From CAZRWD01 sp964603785 (GTDB lineage Bacteria > Fermentibacterota > Fermentibacteria > Fermentibacterales > Fermentibacteraceae), in assembly GCA_964603785.1 (NCBI GenBank), contig CAZRWD010000008.1, forward strand, positions 45,188-109,187: 64,000 nt of DNA, written 5' to 3'. The notes below the pieces were generated by a model that searched no databases, was not told the DNA's origin, and was given only the letters and a program-made list of their open reading frames with translations. Below, one piece after another: positions 25,784 to 34,021 of the stretch. The position numbers were made by a program, and so were the translations under genes. Each line of letters begins with the position of its first letter. Position 1 is the stretch's first letter.

Positions 25784-26416
25784 CTACCTCCCGAAGAGGC
25801 CCTTGATGGAGCCCCAGGTGGCGCATTCCAGCGTCTCCGAGACGGGATCCCCGTGCGTCCGGATGAAATAGTCGCAGGCGTGCGGACCCTGGATGATCCA
25901 GGGCTCCCATGCGATGAAGTCGTCGCTGAAGAAGCTGTGATCCGCCACGGCCTGGGGGGTGCCGTCCGCCACGATCGAAGGCCACCCGCCGGCCGAGAGC
26001 CCGGTGCCCATGAGAACCCAGAAGTCGCCTCCCGCCTCGACGGGCGGGACCACGGGAACGTAGCAGGGCATGTAGTGGTGGGCGACGGCCGAGGTCGAGA
26101 ACAGCTCTGTCACGGGCCCGGCATCGTCGCCCGAGTAGAGCGCGGCGAAGAAGGACGAAGTGTCCCAGGGGTACGAGGGGAAGTGGAAGAACCAGAACTC
26201 GAGGGTGTCGACCACGAAGTCGTCGAAGCCCGGGTAGAAGTCTGCCAGATGGAACCAGGTGCCGCGGTACTCCCCTCCCCAGGTCAGCCAGGCCACGGTC
26301 CCGTCGTCGTACTGGAGGACCGCATCCGTCCCGCCGACCGGGAACGGCCCGGCGGGAACCCGGTCCGCCCGCGCGGCACCCGAAGCCAGGGCTGCCAGAA
26401 CCATGATGATCCTCAT
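25784..26416 (-). CDS. Secreted protein with C-terminal WGSIKGLFG motif, copy 1
   Basis: The product has 210 residues. The signal peptide is MRIIMVLAALASGAARA. The mature part has VLQYDDGTVAWLTW, EYRGTWFHLADF, LEFWFFHFPSYPWDT, EAGGDFWVLMG and the ending ATWGSIKGLFGR, all shared with copy 2. AAGGAGG stands six bases before ATG 26416; in-frame starts further up (26560) are in the A/T-rich intergenic region and have no homology. The family is unknown to me. The conserved C-terminus may be a sorting or anchoring tag (inference). Confidence 0.72.
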   Translation of the reverse strand: MRIIMVLAALASGAARADRVPAGPFPVGGTDAVLQYDDGTVAWLTWGGEYRGTWFHLADFYPGFDDFVVDTLEFWFFHFPSYPWDTSSFFAALYSGDDAGPVTELFSTSAVAHHYMPCYVPVVPPVEAGGDFWVLMGTGLSAGGWPSIVADGTPQAVADHSFFSDDFIAWEPWIIQGPHACDYFIRTHGDPVSETLECATWGSIKGLFGR

Positions 26417-26706
26417 CGCGAACCTCCTTCGATGCATCTGAAAGCCGGAATCTCCATGCCATGCCCTCCCGCACATCACTATAGCAATTTGCCTGCCTGA
26501 CTCCATAAACTCCTGCCATCGATCCATCTGCCCCTGACGACCCTCCGTGTGGGCGAGCAATCCGGCCCTGTTTTTCCCTTCATGGGGAATATTTCCTCAA
26601 TCCTTTTCCGACATGAGCGGCACCTCCGGAGCATGCACATGTCCGATATCCTTATTCGTTGCAGGACTGGACTTGACCATATGTCGACCCGGAGGGAGAT
26701 TATGGC
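26417..26706. other. Divergent intergenic regulatory region (290 bases)
   Basis: This is the longest non-coding stretch in the window and is visibly richer in A/T than its surroundings. It separates the WGSIK pair from the large sigma-54-type regulator. It holds a TATAGT -10 for the minus strand (26478-26483), a T-rich tract with a small TTCCC/GGGAA hairpin near 26575-26589, and GGAATATTTCC near 26585-26595. The ribosome binding site of the regulator (GGAGGGAG) lies at its right end. I see no clean -24/-12 sigma-54 promoter. Confidence 0.5.
26478..26483 (-). promoter_or_regulatory. Possible -10 element for the WGSIK gene pair
   Basis: TATAGT on the minus strand, about 62 bases before the ATG at 26416. 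No good -35 is found at 16-18 bases, so if used it probably needs an activator; the divergent AAA+ regulator is the obvious candidate (inference). Confidence 0.3.
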
Positions 26707-29700
26707 ATGACGAACGGCGAGCGGATACTGAGAAGGCGGTTCCTGCCCGACGGGAGGGAGGAGCGCCTGACCGTGTCGGAGGGCCGGCCCAGGCTGCACC
26801 GGCTGTTCAGGACCGATGCTCCCCCGGAATCGGTCCGCCTCTGGTTCGAAGCCCTCTCCGGCGTGAGGCTGCCCTCCGTACATGCGCCGGACTGGATCGA
26901 GGAGGCCGGCGCCGGAGTCTGGGACGTCTCGATGGAGGCTGAGGGATTCGACCCGGACGACCACCCGGATCCCCTGTCGCCTGCCTCCGCGGGCCTCCTC
27001 CATTCACTGCACGAATCGGGCCTTCTCCACCTGGACATGGCCGCCGACCCCTTCCGCATGTCGCCCGACGGACCGGTCCTCCTCGTCTGGGGAGACGCGG
27101 CCCTGCAGCCCGGGCTCCCCGACCATGCGCCGGAGACCCTGGCGGGAGGCTTCCCCTCCCGGCTCTCCGATCTCTACCAGCTCGGTCTCCTCGCAGCCCG
27201 CAGGCCCGGCGGCGGGGGCACCGGCGGCTTCTCGTCCCCCCTGCCCTCCAGGCGGGCGGCGGCGGCGGCCAGGGCAGGCCTTCCCTGGGGGCAGTGCGCC
27301 CTTCCCCAGGCGGCGGCGAAGCTTCCGAGGCCGGGGCTGACCGTGCTGCGGGGCGGAGGATGGGAGGAGAGGGACCGTGTCGTGGACGAATGGCTCGGGC
27401 TGGCCTTCCAGAGGGGATGGCCCGCGAGGGTGGTCCGCTGCTCCCCGGACGAGTGCTGGAGGCCCCTTCCGGACAGGGCGGCCGGCGGGCCCCGCGTCAC
27501 CGGGGCCTCCGATCTCCTGGCGGCGACCCTTCCCGGCGGCTCGGGGGTCAACAGGCTCCTCGTGGTGGATGGCTGGGAGTTCGCCTCCAGGGATCTGAGG
27601 GAGATCGTCTCGGATCTCGCGAACGGCATGCCGTCGCGCCTCTGCCTCGTCGTCTCGTCGGGGGGGGAGGCCCCCGCCTCCCGCACCTCCGTCCAGACGG
27701 TGGAGCTCGAGGGCGAGGCGACCATCGCCGGGGACGCGCCATTCCGGCCGGGGGCCGGGGGCATCCCGGGACCTGCATGGTTCGGGGTGCGCCTGAGGAG
27801 AGGGCTCGGCGCCATACCCCCCCCTCCCCCGCTCGACGCGCATTCCGCGCTCGAGGAGGGTGCGTGGAGGGAGATGGTCGCCGCATGGGACTCGGGTACG
27901 CTCGATTCAGGGGCGGCCGCAGCCGTCGCCCGGAGCCTGCTCGAGCTCGGCAGATGGGAGAGGGCTCTCGAGACCGCTCCGGAATCAAGCCTGGAGACCA
28001 GGGCGAGAGCACTCTCCGCACTGGGCAGGCATTCCGAGGCCGAGAAGCTCCTCGAGGGGGGCCGCGGGGCGTGGTCCCACGAGACCGGCATGCTCCTCTC
28101 GGACATCCTGCTCATGCAGGGAAGGCTGGCCCGGGCGCTCGAGACGATCGAGCCCTTCGACGACACCGAGGCGGTGACGAGAAGGGCGAGGATCCTGGAC
28201 CTGAGGGGGAATCCGGCAGCAGCCCTGTCCATAGTCGAACGGGCGCTGGAACAGCCCGGGGGGCCTAGGGAACGGATATCCCTCCTCGTCATGGCCTCCA
28301 CGCTCAGGATGAGACTCGGGTTCTACGAGGAGGCCGCGCTGGCGGCCGGAGAGGCAGTAGCGGTCGCAGTCGAGAGTGCGGAGCCGGTCCTCCTCGCGGA
28401 GAGCCTGCAGGAGAGGGGGAGGGTCCGCGAGGTCAAGGGGGAGTGGCGTGGAGCCCTGGAGGACTACCGGGCCTCCTCCCTCTACTACGACGAGACCGGC
28501 AGGCGTGATCCCAGGCCTCCCGGAGTCGATCGCTTCGTTCTCGCCACGCGCATGGGCCTTCTCGAGGAGGCATCCAGGTGCAGGGACGCCCTGACCGAGA
28601 CCCTGCAGCACGGTGCGTCGGGCGGGCCGACCGTCCGTCAGACGCTGGACATGATCGATGCATGCGCCGGTGTGATCCTTCGGAAGGGCCCGGCCGCGAT
28701 ACCGGCGGCGGAGAGGGGTGCCGCCCTCGCCGCCGAGCTCGGCATGCCGCTGAGACAGGGTCTGTGCCTGCTCTACCTCGGCCAGCTGCTGGCCGGCGAG
28801 GGCGAGGAGAAGGAGGCGCTGGCGGCCCTGGAGCATGCGAGGGGGATCGCCGGCATACTCGGTGACAGACACCTGGGCCTGCTGTCGGATCTCGCGATGG
28901 CGGAGGCGCGTCTCGGTTCCGCCATTGAGGGGCTGGAGGCGTCCGCCCTGGAGCTGGGGCTGGTGTCGGAGTCCCTGGAGGCGGCGGCGGTCGCCGGACC
29001 CCCGGGCAGGTTCGAGTCCGCCCTGCAGGGCCTGATCGACCTGCCGTCCCCGATTCGTGCATGCGTCCTGGGGGCCGCGAGGGCGGAGGAGGTCGACGGA
29101 CGCCTGCTCGAAGCCCTGTGCGGGACGAGGGCCGAGATGCTGAAGAGGATGGACGCCCGCGACTCGGGGCGCTTCGCCGCAGCCACGGAGGCGCTGGCCC
29201 GGAGGCTTTCCTCCAGGTCCGCCCCGGACGGGCACCCGGACGGGAGGATGCTGGACTCCTTCACCTCCTGGCTGGGAGCCTGCCTGCAGGGGAAGGCGGG
29301 CGTACAGGACCTCGCCGAAGCCCTCTCGCTGGATTCGGCCGGGCTCTCGCCCGAGTCCGGGGAGATGATAGCATCGGCGCCGGTCGCCCTCTATGCGAGG
29401 GGCGGCGACATGTCCGCCGCCCGTCTCCTCGGGCCCATCGCCGCCCAGGCCGTGGCCTCCGCCCCCCATGAGCCGGACGGAGGGACATGCGTCGTCGAGG
29501 ATCCCTTCCCGGAGATGGTCGGCGTGTCGGCGGCGATGACCGACCTGAAGGAATCCATGCAGAGGATCGCGCCCCTCTCCGTGCCGGTGCTGGTCACCGG
29601 CGAGACGGGAACCGGCAAGGAGCTGGTCGCGAGGGGGATCCATCGGGCCTCGGGCAGGACCGGACCCTTCGTGCCCCTCGACTGCGGTGCAGTGCCCGAG

Positions 29701-30438
29701 AGCCTCATGGAGTCAGAGCTCTTCGGGGCGCGCAGGGGCGCCTACACCGACAGCAGGGAGGACAGGCGCGGCCTCCTCGCCTCGGCGAGGGGCGGGACGC
29801 TGTTCCTGGACGAGATCGGCAACCTCGGGCAGTCCCTCCAGGCCAAGCTCCTCCGCGTCCTCGAGACCGGATCCTACAGACGGCTGGGCGACACGGAGGA
29901 GATGGAGGCGGACTTCCGGGTCATCGCCGCGACCAACGCCGACCCCGGGGCCATGGTCGTCGAGGGCGCCTTCAGGTCGGACCTCTACTACCGGCTGGCC
30001 GTAGCGGTCCTGGAGATCCCTCCCCTGCGGGAGCGGCCGGAGGACATACCTGCCCTTGCCGCCGGCTTCATGAGGCTGTCGGGCGGGGGCGGGCCCGGAC
30101 GCCTCACGCGGGGCGCCCTCTCGAGGCTTTCATCGCACTCCTGGCCGGGGAACGTCAGGGAGCTGCGCAACGTGATACAGAGGGCGGTGATCACCTGCCG
30201 GGGGGAGACGATCCGGGAGTCGGACATAGCCTTCGCGAACCAGGGCCCGCATCCGGGGATGATCGAGCCCGTGACCATAGAGGATGCCGTAGCGAACCAC
30301 GTCGGTTCGGTCTGGCAGCGGACCGGGGGGAGCATGTCGAAGGCCAGGGAGATCCTGGGCTGCGATCCGAAGACCCTCCGCAAGTACCTCTCCATCTACC
30401 GCGCCCGCCTGGAGAGGAAGGGCGAGCCCTCCAGGTAG
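26707..30438 (+). CDS. Giant sigma-54-type AAA+ regulator with pseudokinase and TPR sensor region
   Basis: The protein has 1243 residues. Residues 1-190 resemble a Ser/Thr kinase C-lobe (LHESGLLHLDMAADPF with Asp110 kept), but the DFG is replaced (LLVWGDAA) and no ATP loop is visible. A central NTPase-like region (about 210-380) and TPR-like helices (about 390-800) follow. The AAA+ domain at 940-1165 has Walker A GETGTGK (965-971), Walker B GGTLFLDEIG, the RSDLYYRLAV arginine finger and WPGNVRELRNVIQRA. The sigma-54-contacting loop is GAYTDS (1011-1016), not GAFTGA. A Fis-like HTH ends it (MSKAREILGCDPKTLRKYLS). It is divergent from the WGSIK pair and overlaps mpg by 43 bases. Confidence 0.87.
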   Translation: MTNGERILRRRFLPDGREERLTVSEGRPRLHRLFRTDAPPESVRLWFEALSGVRLPSVHAPDWIEEAGAGVWDVSMEAEGFDPDDHPDPLSPASAGLLHSLHESGLLHLDMAADPFRMSPDGPVLLVWGDAALQPGLPDHAPETLAGGFPSRLSDLYQLGLLAARRPGGGGTGGFSSPLPSRRAAAAARAGLPWGQCALPQAAAKLPRPGLTVLRGGGWEERDRVVDEWLGLAFQRGWPARVVRCSPDECWRPLPDRAAGGPRVTGASDLLAATLPGGSGVNRLLVVDGWEFASRDLREIVSDLANGMPSRLCLVVSSGGEAPASRTSVQTVELEGEATIAGDAPFRPGAGGIPGPAWFGVRLRRGLGAIPPPPPLDAHSALEEGAWREMVAAWDSGTLDSGAAAAVARSLLELGRWERALETAPESSLETRARALSALGRHSEAEKLLEGGRGAWSHETGMLLSDILLMQGRLARALETIEPFDDTEAVTRRARILDLRGNPAAALSIVERALEQPGGPRERISLLVMASTLRMRLGFYEEAALAAGEAVAVAVESAEPVLLAESLQERGRVREVKGEWRGALEDYRASSLYYDETGRRDPRPPGVDRFVLATRMGLLEEASRCRDALTETLQHGASGGPTVRQTLDMIDACAGVILRKGPAAIPAAERGAALAAELGMPLRQGLCLLYLGQLLAGEGEEKEALAALEHARGIAGILGDRHLGLLSDLAMAEARLGSAIEGLEASALELGLVSESLEAAAVAGPPGRFESALQGLIDLPSPIRACVLGAARAEEVDGRLLEALCGTRAEMLKRMDARDSGRFAAATEALARRLSSRSAPDGHPDGRMLDSFTSWLGACLQGKAGVQDLAEALSLDSAGLSPESGEMIASAPVALYARGGDMSAARLLGPIAAQAVASAPHEPDGGTCVVEDPFPEMVGVSAAMTDLKESMQRIAPLSVPVLVTGETGTGKELVARGIHRASGRTGPFVPLDCGAVPESLMESELFGARRGAYTDSREDRRGLLASARGGTLFLDEIGNLGQSLQAKLLRVLETGSYRRLGDTEEMEADFRVIAATNADPGAMVVEGAFRSDLYYRLAVAVLEIPPLRERPEDIPALAAGFMRLSGGGGPGRLTRGALSRLSSHSWPGNVRELRNVIQRAVITCRGETIRESDIAFANQGPHPGMIEPVTIEDAVANHVGSVWQRTGGSMSKAREILGCDPKTLRKYLSIYRARLERKGEPSR

Positions 30439-31031
30439 AACCTCCAGTGTCTCTCCACCCCCCTGGTTATGCCGATCCTGGGCGAAACGCCCGTCCGGAC
30501 CGGACCCGGGGCGCGGGGGCGGAGCAGCAGGAGGTCGGGCCCCTCCAGGCCCGCTCCGTCCAGGGACAGGTCTATCCCAAGGGCCTCGCACAGCCTTGCC
30601 GGTCCGCTGGCCAGCAGGCGCGGGTCCCCGACACCCCTGGCAGACATCATCAGGTCGATACCGTCCACCGGCTCGAGCGCCCTCAGCAGTACCGCCTCTC
30701 CGCGCCCCTCCTCCCCCGCGGTGACGTTCATGCAGTAGTGCATCCCGTAGGTGAAGTAGACGTAGGCCCTGCCGCCGGGACCGAACATCTGGCGGTTCCT
30801 GGGTGTCCGTCCGCGATGGGAGTGGCTGGCCGGATCGTCCTCGGTGTAGGCCTCGGTCTCGACGACGACCCCGGAGACCGTTCGTCCGCCGACCCGCCTC
30901 TCGAGCAGGCATCCCAGGAGCAGCGGCGCCAGTTCGGGCGCCGGAGCCGAGTAGAATCCGGGTCCGGGGAGCGACCACCCCTCCCGGCCGTCCGCCCCTG
31001 CTTTCAATCCCCGTTCCACTGTCGCCGGCAT
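30396..31031 (-). CDS. mpg: 3-methyladenine DNA glycosylase (AAG/MPG family)
   Basis: This monofunctional glycosylase removes alkylated and deaminated purines. The product has 211 residues. Motifs are LLGCLLERRVGGRTVSGVVV, the catalytic ETEAYTEDDPASHSHRG (Glu activates water), TPRNRQMFGPGGRAYVYFTY, GMHYCMNVT, EAVLLRALEP and GPARLCEALGID. The ATG at 31031 has no ribosome binding site at normal distance. Instead a CATAAT -10-like box at 31038-31043 lies six bases upstream, which would make a leaderless message; an in-frame ATG at 31058 is the alternative. The 3' end overlaps the AAA+ regulator gene by 43 bases on the opposite strand. Confidence 0.92.
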   Translation of the reverse strand: MPATVERGLKAGADGREGWSLPGPGFYSAPAPELAPLLLGCLLERRVGGRTVSGVVVETEAYTEDDPASHSHRGRTPRNRQMFGPGGRAYVYFTYGMHYCMNVTAGEEGRGEAVLLRALEPVDGIDLMMSARGVGDPRLLASGPARLCEALGIDLSLDGAGLEGPDLLLLRPRAPGPVRTGVSPRIGITRGVERHWRFYLEGSPFLSRRAR

Positions 31032-31036
31032 GATGC

Positions 31037-31043
31037 TATTATG
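31037..31043. promoter_or_regulatory. Shared -10-like box between mpg and the PrsW-like gene
   Basis: TATTAT (31037-31042, plus) and CATAAT (31043-31038, minus) overlap. On the plus strand it would start a transcript near 31049 for the PrsW gene; on the minus strand it would place the mpg start site at the ATG itself. -35 matches are poor on both strands. Confidence 0.35.
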
Positions 31044-31084
31044 CCTCGTCCGGAGCATGGCACGGTCGGCGGATTGGAGGAGGC

Positions 31085-32116
31085 ATGATACCTGTCCTGA
31101 CGATTGCGGCGTCGGTTCTCCCGACTCTTCTCCTCATGTGGCTCTTCCACCGCGCCGACCGGTTCCCCGAGCCGCCGCGCCTCCTCTGGGGCACATTCGG
31201 CCTGGGAGTGCTGGCCATCCTGCCGGCCGCGTTCGTGGAGACCCGGCTCTGCGCGGCTGTTGAGGGGCTTCGCGATCCCGTCCTCTCCTCGCTCTTCTGC
31301 GCCTTCGTCGTCGCCGCCCTGGTCGAGGAGGTGCTCAAGCTCTCCGTCATCAGGGTCCTTCCCCTGCGCAGGAGGGCCTTCGACGAGAGCATGGACGGGA
31401 TAGTGTACGGCGTTGCCGCCGCGCTGGGCTTCGCGACCCTGGAGAACATACTCTACGTGGCGGAGGGCGGTCTGACGGTGGCTCTCCTGAGGGGCGTGCT
31501 GTCGGTGCCCGGACATGCGGCCTGGGGCGCTCTCCTGGGATTCTACGCCGGCCGGGGGGTGCTCGAGGGGCGCGCACTCTCCGGATCCCTCAAGGGGCTC
31601 TCCGCGGCCGTGCTGCTGCATGGACTCTACGACTTCCCGGTCATGCTCAGCCTGTCGGGATACTCGGCCAGGGCCGGCACGGGGGTGCAGGTCGCCGGAA
31701 TGCTCGGGATGCTAGTGGTCAGCGTTTCCGGCTGGATCTGGGTCATCCGCCTGGTCAGGCGGACGAGGAGGGCGCAGAAGACTGCCGTCCCCTCCCCGGA
31801 GGAGACCCCCGTCACCGATGCGGTCCGGCCCGCAGGGCATGGCGGGCGTCTCTCCACGAGCCCCCCGTCGCCAGCGAAGGCGATCCTCCTGATGGTGCCG
31901 GGCGGGCTGCTCGCGCTCGCCGGCGGGCTAATGACCGTCGGAGTGGCTGGTGCCGTCCTCTCCGGGAAGGCCGCCGACCCCGCATCTGCTGCGCTCGGAG
32001 GCCTCATGGTCGGGGTGATGCCCCTCACGGCCGGCATCCTGATGTTCAGGGCGTCGATCCGCATGCTGAACAGGAGGAGCGCCGCCCCGGCTGACGGGAG
32101 GACGCCCCGTCAGTAG
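31085..32116 (+). CDS. PrsW-family intramembrane metalloprotease
   Basis: The 343-residue protein has about nine membrane helices. PrsW motifs are ALVEEVLKLSVIRVL (E-E-x-x-K), FDESMDGIVYGVAAALGFAT followed by LENILYV, and VPGHAAWGALLGFYAG (His in the active-site helix). PrsW proteases cut anti-sigma factors or other membrane proteins; no anti-sigma gene is seen nearby. About 100 C-terminal residues beyond the usual core carry two extra helices and a Glu/Thr/Pro-rich cytoplasmic linker. GGAGGAGG stands before the ATG. It overlaps the convergent permease gene by seven bases. Confidence 0.85.
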   Translation: MIPVLTIAASVLPTLLLMWLFHRADRFPEPPRLLWGTFGLGVLAILPAAFVETRLCAAVEGLRDPVLSSLFCAFVVAALVEEVLKLSVIRVLPLRRRAFDESMDGIVYGVAAALGFATLENILYVAEGGLTVALLRGVLSVPGHAAWGALLGFYAGRGVLEGRALSGSLKGLSAAVLLHGLYDFPVMLSLSGYSARAGTGVQVAGMLGMLVVSVSGWIWVIRLVRRTRRAQKTAVPSPEETPVTDAVRPAGHGGRLSTSPPSPAKAILLMVPGGLLALAGGLMTVGVAGAVLSGKAADPASAALGGLMVGVMPLTAGILMFRASIRMLNRRSAAPADGRTPRQ

Positions 32117-33951
32117 TGCCTGCGTCTCTTGCCGAGCAGGATGCAGTCCCTCAGGGCCTCGACGCTCCTCGCCCTCAGCCAGGCCTTCTCGAACTCGGGA
32201 TCGCGCGCGATCTGGGCGATGGCGGCCAGGGCCTTCAGGTGGAAGTGCCTCTGGTCGGGCGATGCTCCCAGGAGGAAGATGCACTTCACCGAAGGCGCGC
32301 CCTCAGAGAAGACCACTCCGTTCCTGGCCCGGGCGACGACCATGCAGAACCTGCCGCTCCCGCCCAGCTGCACGTGGGGGATCGCGAGGAACGGGCTGAA
32401 GCTCGTGGGATTCTCCCTCTCGTTGTCCAGAAGGTGCCCTATGACGATCTCGGCGTCCTCGCCCAGGCAGCAGGCCATGCCGCCCGCGGCCAGCCTGAAG
32501 AAGCCCTCCGAGTTCATCGGTTCGTCGAGGTCCAGTATCTCGCACTTCTCGACGGTCTGGTCGAAACGGTCCTGCACCAGGTCGTCCCTGTCCCTGATTA
32601 TCTCCTTGAGCTCCGACTCGAGGGATCTGCTGACGAGTTCCCTGGCCGTGATCCTCTCCAGGAGGTGCAGCAGGGCGTAGTCGCACTCCCCCCGCCTCCT
32701 GCCGAAGAACCAGTAGATCACGAAACCGCCGGTCGCGAGCATCAGCGTGACGAACCAGGCGGTCCTGCCCAGGCTGGCCAGGATGATCGTGAGCCCCGCC
32801 AGGCCCGCCAGCTGGAGCCAGGGGTAGAGGGGCGAGCGGAAGCTGGGCCTGTAGTTCGACAGGTGGCTCTCGCGCAGCACTATGACGGAGAGGTTGATGA
32901 TCATCGACGACAGTATCACGACGGTCGAGGAGGCGATGACGAGGACGTCCAGATGCAGGAAGACCGAGACGCACATGACCGCCGTCGTGAGAGCGACCCC
33001 CTCCACGGGTATCCTGGCCCTGCCCCTGATCCTGGAGAGGAACCCGGGCAGCAGGCCGTCCCTGGCCATGGCGAGCGGATATCGTGCCGCGGCCATCAGC
33101 CCGGCGTTGGCAGTCGTGACGAAGGCCAGGATCCCGGCCACCGTCAGGAGGAGTCTCCCGGGTGCGCCGAGGAACACCCCGGCGGCCTCCGTGAGCGGCA
33201 TGAGGGAGCCGTCGAGCGACGGGCTGTCCAGCACCCCGGTGGTCACGAAGACGGACAGGACGTAGAGGAGCGTGACGATCACCAGGGAGAGTATCAGCCC
33301 CAGCGGTATGTCCCTGCCGGGGTCGCAGGCCTCCTCCGAGACGCATATGACCTTCAGGAGGCCTCCGAAGGACACGTAGATGAAGCCTGCGGCGGAGAGC
33401 ACGGCCCAGGCGCCCCTGGGGGCGAAGGGCTGGAGCATCCCCATGCGCACCTCGGGGAGGCCGGTGACGATGAAGAAGGCCAGGATCGAGATGAGCAGGC
33501 CCACGACGACGACGTGCAGGATGTTGGTCTCGTGGTTCCACACGGAGTTCACGAGACCGAAGATGAGGCAGAGCGGGAGGGCGACCATCCAGTGCGGCAG
33601 GGACAGGACCCCAAGGACCTCGACGAAGGCGGCCAGGCCCACCGCCGCGAACGAGCTCTTGAGGGCCAGCATGAGCCATGAGAGGAGGCCGGTCATGGTC
33701 CCCATGGCGGGCCCGAGGCTCCGCGATGTGATGAAGTAGTCGCCTCCGGCCCGGGGCATGGCCGTTGCGAGCTCGGCCATGCTGAGCGTGGAGGTCCCGG
33801 CCAGGAGGGCCCCGAGCAGGAAGGAGAGGACGACCGCCGGTCCGGCCATGGCGTGTGCCAGGCCGGGGAGTACGAAGAGGCCGGAGCTGATCATGGCCCC
33901 GGCTGCTATGCTGAAGATGTGGGCCAGCCTCAGTCCGCGTCCGAGCCTCAT
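32110..33951 (-). CDS. APC-type amino acid permease fused to a PTS EIIA domain
   Basis: The product has 613 residues. Residues 1-430 form a 12-helix APC transporter (FSIAAGAMISSGLFVLPGLA at helix 1, AELATAMPRAGGDYFI at helix 2, GFIYVSFGGLLKVICVSEEA later). A linker follows, and residues 460-605 form an EIIA type-2 domain with His526 in FLAIPHVQLGG and the matching GVVFSEGAPSVKCIFLLGAS and HFHLKALAAIAQIARD. Such fusions suggest uptake controlled by PTS phosphorylation. A free EIIA protein is at 15321-15779. GGAGG precedes the ATG. It follows tamB by 70 bases on the same strand. The substrate is not predictable. Confidence 0.88.
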   Translation of the reverse strand: MRLGRGLRLAHIFSIAAGAMISSGLFVLPGLAHAMAGPAVVLSFLLGALLAGTSTLSMAELATAMPRAGGDYFITSRSLGPAMGTMTGLLSWLMLALKSSFAAVGLAAFVEVLGVLSLPHWMVALPLCLIFGLVNSVWNHETNILHVVVVGLLISILAFFIVTGLPEVRMGMLQPFAPRGAWAVLSAAGFIYVSFGGLLKVICVSEEACDPGRDIPLGLILSLVIVTLLYVLSVFVTTGVLDSPSLDGSLMPLTEAAGVFLGAPGRLLLTVAGILAFVTTANAGLMAAARYPLAMARDGLLPGFLSRIRGRARIPVEGVALTTAVMCVSVFLHLDVLVIASSTVVILSSMIINLSVIVLRESHLSNYRPSFRSPLYPWLQLAGLAGLTIILASLGRTAWFVTLMLATGGFVIYWFFGRRRGECDYALLHLLERITARELVSRSLESELKEIIRDRDDLVQDRFDQTVEKCEILDLDEPMNSEGFFRLAAGGMACCLGEDAEIVIGHLLDNERENPTSFSPFLAIPHVQLGGSGRFCMVVARARNGVVFSEGAPSVKCIFLLGASPDQRHFHLKALAAIAQIARDPEFEKAWLRARSVEALRDCILLGKRRRHY

Positions 33952-34021
33952 CCGGCCTCCGATCCAGGTGAGGATCGATAATAAGACCTCCCGGCCGGGC
34001 GGGCCAGGGACGCCCCGGATG
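33952..34021 (-). other. Gap between tamB and the permease gene
   Basis: It contains a CCCGGCCGGG palindrome followed on the minus strand by AGGTCTTATTAT. It could be a weak terminator for tamB and/or a TATTAT -10 for the permease. A small GATCC/GGATC inverted repeat lies at 33961-33976. Evidence for either role is weak. Confidence 0.25.

Noticed and set aside
26673..26678. TTGACC as the -35 of the AAA+ regulator
   Set aside because: No -10-like sequence lies 15-19 bases downstream; that position is occupied by the ribosome binding site.
32116..33681. Long plus-strand frame opposite the permease-IIA gene
   Set aside because: Composition is typical of an antisense shadow (rich in Gly, Asp, Glu, Arg) and the minus-strand protein is clearly real.
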